DNA of 64,000 nt from Rhizaria sp. SCN 62-66 (lineage: Eukaryota > Rhizaria, unplaced), in assembly GCA_001724265.1 (NCBI GenBank), contig MEDY01000019.1:1-64000 (forward strand). The letters run 5' to 3'. The position numbers and the translations under genes were made by a program. The stretch's first letter is position 1; every line of letters begins with the position of its first letter. A model generated the notes under the pieces. That model was given only the letters and a program-made list of their open reading frames with translations, made no database searches and was not told the origin of the DNA. Shown in pieces: positions 59,721 through 64,000 of this stretch.

Positions 59721-61418
59721 ATGTCACTCGAAACGATCATTTCGCGGAGTCACAACTCCGATCCTGCGTCTATTTTTACGCTGGACCTCTCGTCTCTCAA
59801 TGTACGCCCACTTTTATGTGTTGCAACCACGAACGCTTTCTCATAGCCGTTACAGCCATGGCTATCCTATTTTGACTCTAGCTCCTGACCATCTTTGCTC
59901 TTAGCTTCAGGAGCCAACCACCCAACAAATTTGCTCATATTTTATACATTGTTTTGCTTTTGTTTGTAGATGACGCGTCTTGACCCCGCAATCAACGCGT
60001 GCGTGAACCTTCAGACGCTGGTTCTCGACCGCAACCCTCTCGTCGATTTCACTGCGGTTGACGCCAGTGTACGTTGTCCCACTTATATCACATGGCAGAG
60101 TTGTTTACTTTCTCAGCTCAAATGTAGTTTACGCTGTATTTGCTTGTATATCTGAAACATAAGGTGTTTTCCCCCTCAATTTCACAACTATTTGGTGCGG
60201 CGTCAGTCACGAACTGACGTACATCAGTGCAACTAAACATATCAGGAGACTTAGACTTGTTGATATATGAATGAGGACTGAGATTACACTCATTTATTAT
60301 AATAATGTTGTTTTCTTGCGTTTTATTCCTCATCTTAGAAGCTATCAAAGCTGACGTCCCTCTCAGTGCGTCATTGCGGCCTGGCTTCCCTCGACTCCTT
60401 AGCCCGCTTCCAGGCCCTTACATCCCTCAACGCTGCCGGAAATAAGCTCTCATCGGTTGAAAACGACGTTGCCGACTTTGCCATGCGCGCCCCGCTGGTG
60501 ACGCGGCTTGATTTGCAGACGCCGGACGGGAAAGACGCGAACCCGGTGTGCCAGAAGAAGGACTATACTGCGATGGTACGGCTCATTTATCGCTTCATAT
60601 ATCTGATGTGTACCAGCAAAAACATTTCCTTTTTGCATGATATATGCTACACAGATTAGAGTAATACGATTTTATTTGGATTGTGCTATCAACCAGCGCG
60701 TGTTCATGTCGTAACTGCGGCTGTTTGCGCCGACGTTCCCTCTGCTGATCTGGCGATCAATCATTTCTTGCTTCTAATTTCTCTTCAGATTCAGCGTGTG
60801 TTTCCTGCGCTGCGCATCCTCGACGGTCACCGTCTCATCTCGCAACAGCAGGTACGTGCACTCAATCTGTTATGCAACATCCCTTCAATTGTTCCCCTTC
60901 AACTTCACATGTTGTCTTTCATTCCTAGAACTCTGTTCACATTCTTGCCTCAGAGTGCCTTTAGTCTGCAAATTTATATCACACCGTTCTCTTTGCATTT
61001 CTTAAACGAACTCTATGCTTACAAACGCACCATGCACGTGGGTACATTGCGTTCACGTCCGCTGTTCTTATAGACTGTGGCCGCCGGAGTCGAGAGCTTA
61101 CTGTCTGATTTCCCGGCCCTGCCGCCCGCCGCTGCCGCCGCAGAGGCCGCTGCCGAGGCCCGTGCCACGCTGGCCGCGCTGGCCGCCGCCCCGCCCGCAC
61201 AGTCGTGGGGCGCCGCTTCAAATGGCGGCAACGGCGCTTCAGATTCATCTTCAAGTGGTTCCGGCGAGAAGCTGGCCAAGATCACGCCCGAGGAGGCCGA
61301 CGAGCGGATGGAGAAGGCGACTGCGCCGGTATACGACGCGTTGGCGCTCTGTGTCAAGGCAGATCAAGACGCGGCCGCGCTTGAGGCGAAGCTGACTCTC
61401 AAGGCAGACAAAAAGTGA
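59721..61418 (+). CDS. Small leucine-rich repeat protein, five exons
   Basis: Exons 59721-59801, 59970-60068, 60339-60575, 60789-60851 and 61074-61418, all introns in phase 0 with GTACG donors, give 274 residues and a TGA stop. Leu-rich repeats cover residues 20-115: IFTLDLSSLN, LQTLVLDRNPLVDF, LTSLSVRHCGLASLDSLARF and LTSLNAAGNKLSSVEND. A cap-like segment VFPALRILDGHRLIS follows. The C-terminal 114 residues are an Ala-rich helix, a Gly/Ser linker and a charged helix (KITPEEADERMEKAT). The short SDS22-like repeats ending in an LRR cap are typical of small ciliary or nuclear adaptor proteins. The exact role is unknown. Several exon borders coincide with repeat borders. Confidence 0.85.
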
Positions 61419-61646
61419 GCTATATAGTCGGATTTGGCACGGTATATCTTCATCTATCGAGGATTTAGTCATGTATGACATGTATCCTACGCGTTTATAC
61501 GTATTATTATTTGGCATAACTTGGATTCCAGTATTTGTGTTGTTATATAGTTCTAAAAGTGTTCCGAATGTGATTTGTGGCCAGAAACAAATTGTCCGAT
61601 TAGCGTCTTTCATCTTGCAGCCTTATCAAAATATCGGTATTGATAA

Positions 61647-61652
61647 AATAAA
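61647..61652 (+). terminator. Candidate polyadenylation signal of the LRR gene
   Basis: AATAAA about 230 bases after the TGA of the LRR gene, same strand, in AT-rich DNA. Confidence 0.45.
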
Positions 61653-61740
61653 AACCAGTTTTTAGAATATGAAAGTGACATTTTTAATCGAATTAGTTAT
61701 CGTTAGATTAGCGTAGTCGCATGAGAAACAGCGAAAATGT

Positions 61741-61787
61741 GGGCCTGAACCGAGATGGGTGACCGTGAGCACGAAAAAGTCAGGCCG
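61741..61787 (+). ncRNA. Hairpin resembling the 3' half of 5S rRNA (fragment or pseudogene)
   Basis: GGCCTGA (61742-61748) and TCAGGCC (61780-61786) are perfect complements flanking CCGAGATGGGTGACCG. The element ATGGGTGACC matches the conserved loop E/helix IV segment and C-box promoter of eukaryotic 5S rRNA, and the CCTGA...TCAGG pairing also occurs there. The 5' half of 5S rRNA and its terminal stem are missing, so this is not a full gene. Chance similarity remains possible. Confidence 0.25.
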
Positions 61788-62074
61788 CTTTAGACTGACA
61801 GAGAGAGGAGAAGGAGAATCGTGTGGCCAACTCTGACCGGGGTTTTGAAGACATTACGTCTGTCTGAGGACGCTAAGTGTGCGTGTGCTGCGTTGTAGAG
61901 TTGGCGATTTATTTATCCTACGCTATCCGAGTCTCGACGGAGGAATTTTATGTGCTCTATCCGACCCTACAAGCTCGCCTCGAGTTGGGCTGTGTGTTGT
62001 GATGCTTGAGCTCATTTTCCCTTTATCTTTGTGCCTATTTGTGTCGCTTTTTGTAGGTGAAGACCAGCGTAACT

Positions 62075-62995
62075 ATGCGTACCTGGACTATTCTGGCGCT
62101 CCTTGCGCTTTTTGTGTGCGCGTTCGCGTTCGCGACCGAGGTCGACCTCCCCCCGGCTAACTTTGCTAGCCCCGTCACTAAGGTCTTCACGAGCTCGGAG
62201 CAGATGCAGTCCGCTCTCAAGGGCCACCGCGCTCTTGTGTGCTTCTTCAACGCTCGTTGCCCCCACTGCAAGAGCTTTGTGACTGACTTCATCAACGCCG
62301 CCCGCAAGTCGCACTCTGACGGCCCCAAGGACGTCGGTTTCTACGCCATGGACGCCGAGCTCAACCCCCACATCCCCCCCGGGTTCGTCTTCTCCCACTT
62401 CCCCGGCATCTTCTACGTCGATGCCTCGGGCAACAAGATCCCCTACACCGACAGCCGCGACTCGTTCACGATCCACAACTTCGTCAAGCAGGCCGCGGCC
62501 GGCAAGCCGTCGCTGCTCGAGACCAGTGTTGAGGACACCATCAACCACTACAAGTCGCTCATGACCGTCCAGGCTCAGGCCGAGAACGTCCCCGCCGAGT
62601 GCCGCCGCCAGGAGCCTTTCTCCATGATTGAGTCCGAGGCCGAGTCCGAGGCCGACGCCGAGGTTGATGCCGAGGCCGACGCTGAGGCCGAGGAGGAGGG
62701 TGAGGCTGACGAGGAGGCTGAGGAGGAGGGTGAGGCTGATGCCGAGGCCGAGACCGAGTCCGAGCAGGAGCAGGAGCAGAAGACCGAGGTTGACGCCGAG
62801 GCCGAGGCTTCCCTGCTCGAGGTCGAGGCTGAGACCGAGGTTGACGCTGAGGCCGAGGCCGAGGTTGACGCCGAGGCCGAGCTCGAGGCCGAGCTCGACG
62901 CCGAGGTCGAGATGGAGGAGGAGGGCGATGCTGACGCCGACGCTGACGCTGATGCCGACGTCGAGGCCGAGGCCGAGACCGAGGAGGACGCGTAA
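62075..62995 (+). CDS. Secreted/ER thioredoxin-fold protein with CPHC site and very acidic tail
   Basis: 306 residues, TAA stop. I chose the ATG at 62075 because MRTWTILALLALFVCAFAFA is a clean signal peptide; a GTG at 62057 is in frame, but follows a likely splice acceptor. Residues 20-150 have the thioredoxin fold: ALVCFFNARCPHCKSFVTDF contains the CPHC redox pair, and HIPPGFVFSHFPGIFYVDAS has the cis-Pro region. CPHC is the pair found in DsbA; most PDIs have CGHC. Residues 185-306 are almost entirely Glu, Asp and Ala in EAEADAE-like repeats, which recall calsequestrin or PDI acidic ends and could bind calcium. No KDEL-type signal; it ends TEEDA. A role in disulfide formation and calcium buffering in the secretory pathway is inference. 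Confidence 0.88.
   Translation: MRTWTILALLALFVCAFAFATEVDLPPANFASPVTKVFTSSEQMQSALKGHRALVCFFNARCPHCKSFVTDFINAARKSHSDGPKDVGFYAMDAELNPHIPPGFVFSHFPGIFYVDASGNKIPYTDSRDSFTIHNFVKQAAAGKPSLLETSVEDTINHYKSLMTVQAQAENVPAECRRQEPFSMIESEAESEADAEVDAEADAEAEEEGEADEEAEEEGEADAEAETESEQEQEQKTEVDAEAEASLLEVEAETEVDAEAEAEVDAEAELEAELDAEVEMEEEGDADADADADADVEAEAETEEDA
62634..62994 (+). repeat. GAGGCCGAG-type repeat coding for the acidic tail
   Basis: Imperfect 6- and 9-base units of GAG, GCC, GAC and GTT codons encode the Glu-Ala-Asp tail. Units differ enough in codon use that selection on protein, not only recent slippage, is likely. Confidence 0.85.
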
Positions 62996-63667
62996 GCAAA
63001 TGGCTTCGCGTGCGCTTCGTTTAAGTAGCTTTAACAATAGTTGTAGTTATCTAGGCAATGGGAGCCATCTTTAATTGTCGCGTGATTAATAATACACATG
63101 TACACTTTTGTGAACACATTCAAGTTGTATATCTCCATTTTATTCGTTTCTTGTTTTGCTTTCAGCTTGTTTTGCGACATCGTTCTTCCGAATGTAACTA
63201 AACATATCTGGCCAATTCAAGCATAAAACAACTTAAAGAATGCTACTTAATGACTAAAATCGACAAGGAACACAAGATAGAGCTGCAGAAAGAGCATTTC
63301 CATTAATGGTAAGTGACTGTGCGCATATTTTTTGGTGCTGAGCTGATAACGGCAACTTGAAGCGTAGCGCTGACCTCCAGACCACTTGAAAAGCTCGCAA
63401 CAACAAAACCACACCGAGATGACCTGTGACATCAGAACACTACATCAGCCAATAATAAGCTTGTAGATAGCTTAATCTTACCTGATCACATTCTATTATA
63501 CCTCAACATTTCTCTAACATAAAAGCAATGATGCGCAATCATTACTTTCTTGCTCATCCTCGCGCAACCCCTATCTTGACTCTCTCTCTCTCGCCTTCGC
63601 TCATTCGCCTCTTGCCCTGCCTGTGCTTCTTCGCACCTCGAACGTTAACCCAGCTTCTTTCTTCGCG
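62996..63667. other. Intergenic region before the third FKBP gene
   Basis: About 670 AT-rich bases between two tandem plus-strand genes. Nothing coding is supported. A CT-rich stretch at about 63570-63660 precedes the next start codon and is probably 5' UTR. Confidence 0.5.
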
Positions 63668-64000
63668 ATGCGTTTCTCCAGCGCCCTCCTGGTTTTCTTC
63701 CTCGCCTTCGTCGCGCTCTCCACCGTTGCGGCCGACGACTCCGTGACTTCGACCGCGGTAGCCGCGCCCGCCACGCCCCCAGTCAACCCCGCGATCGAGG
63801 CCTTCGCGCGCGTGGACCCCGAGCGCGACCCCGCGCCCGCAGGCTTTGCTGTTTTCCGCACCTGGACGCCCGCGTCGTGCGGCGCGCAGGTCAAGTCCGG
63901 CGATGAGATCCACCTCATGTACACGGCCCGCTTCGCTCCCGACACACCTGCCGGCACCCCCAACGCCGTGTTCGACCAGACGACAACGCCCGTGGTGCTG
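63668..64000 (+). CDS. N-terminal part of a third secreted FKBP-type isomerase (cut by the window end)
   Basis: Open from ATG 63668 to the last base, 111 codons. MRFSSALLVFFLAFVALSTV is a signal peptide. After a Pro/Ala-rich linker, the segment CGAQVKSGDEIHLMYTARFA and NAVFDQTTTPVVL correspond to the first strands of an FKBP domain, including the FD pair of the active site. The order signal peptide, Cys, VKxGD matches the two FKBP genes at 37919-40808, though the sequence is more diverged. Whether EF-hands follow cannot be seen. Confidence 0.75.
   Translation, partial: MRFSSALLVFFLAFVALSTVAADDSVTSTAVAAPATPPVNPAIEAFARVDPERDPAPAGFAVFRTWTPASCGAQVKSGDEIHLMYTARFAPDTPAGTPNAVFDQTTTPVVL

Larger units (their letters stand above)
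61419..62074. other. Intergenic region between the LRR and thioredoxin-fold genes
   Basis: Holds AATAAA at 61647-61652 for the LRR gene, a 5S-like hairpin at 61741-61787 and the upstream region of the next gene. A sequence CTTTTTGTAG at about 62047-62056 resembles a 3' splice site, so a 5' UTR intron is possible before the ATG at 62075. Confidence 0.5.

Noticed and set aside
62012-63037. Minus-strand Leu/Gly-rich frame of 341 codons opposite the thioredoxin-fold gene
   Set aside because: Complement of Glu/Ala/Asp repeat codons gives Leu/Gly/Val strings; the plus strand has signal peptide and CPHC site.

Overview
The window is nuclear DNA of a eukaryotic microbe (a protist; lineage not identified). 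The evidence is GT-AG introns, AATAAA polyadenylation signals, a gamma-tubulin complex subunit, ER-type FKBPs, a Ste20-type kinase, mitochondrial leader peptides and no bacterial operons or ribosome-binding sites. Coding DNA is GC-rich with Ala/Ser/Thr-rich and homopolymeric proteins. Intergenic DNA is AT-rich. I see no rRNA or tRNA gene with confidence, no transposon and no CRISPR.

Layout. 1-1886: AT-rich flank, T-rich in the sense of the neighbouring gene. 1887-29030 (-): one 27-kb intronless gene for a giant secreted/membrane receptor (signal peptide, beta-sandwich repeats, beta-propellers, eight sushi modules, EGF, IPT/TIG, GCC2/GCC3 Cys-rich repeats, multipass C-terminus). 29827-31680 (-): MMAA, the G-protein chaperone of B12-dependent methylmalonyl-CoA mutase. 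32250-32954 (+): membrane-anchored Cu/Zn-SOD-fold protein that has lost most metal ligands. 33772-36457 (+): Ste20-like kinase. 37919-40808 (-): tandem pair of FKBP plus EF-hand proteins. 41064-45629 (-): coiled-coil/PDZ protein. 45982-47412 (+): TRIC-like cation channel. 48044-57049 (+): GCP6-like gamma-tubulin complex protein. 57447-58814 (-): four-exon protein with a mitochondrial-type leader. 59721-61418 (+): five-exon LRR protein. 62075-62995 (+): thioredoxin-fold ER protein with an acidic tail. 63668-64000 (+): start of a third FKBP.

The most unusual signal is three in-frame TAG codons inside otherwise continuous reading frames: at 25413-25415 in the giant receptor, and at 48086-48088 and 53513-53515 in the GCP6-like gene. 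The last one lies between the two conserved halves of GCP6, and the second half has no start codon of its own nearby. All twelve complete genes here end in TAA or TGA and none in TAG. This is the pattern expected if UAG is a rare sense codon (or is efficiently read through) in this organism. Sequencing error or pseudogenes cannot be excluded from the sequence alone.

A second genome-level oddity is the 5' splice site. Ten of twelve introns that I could place begin GTACGN instead of the usual GTAAGT, and all twelve have G at +5.

Functionally the genes do not form a pathway. Several concern the secretory system (three FKBPs, thioredoxin-fold protein, TRIC-like channel, receptor). Others are the cytoskeleton (GCP6), signalling (kinase, PDZ protein) and mitochondrial B12 metabolism (MMAA).
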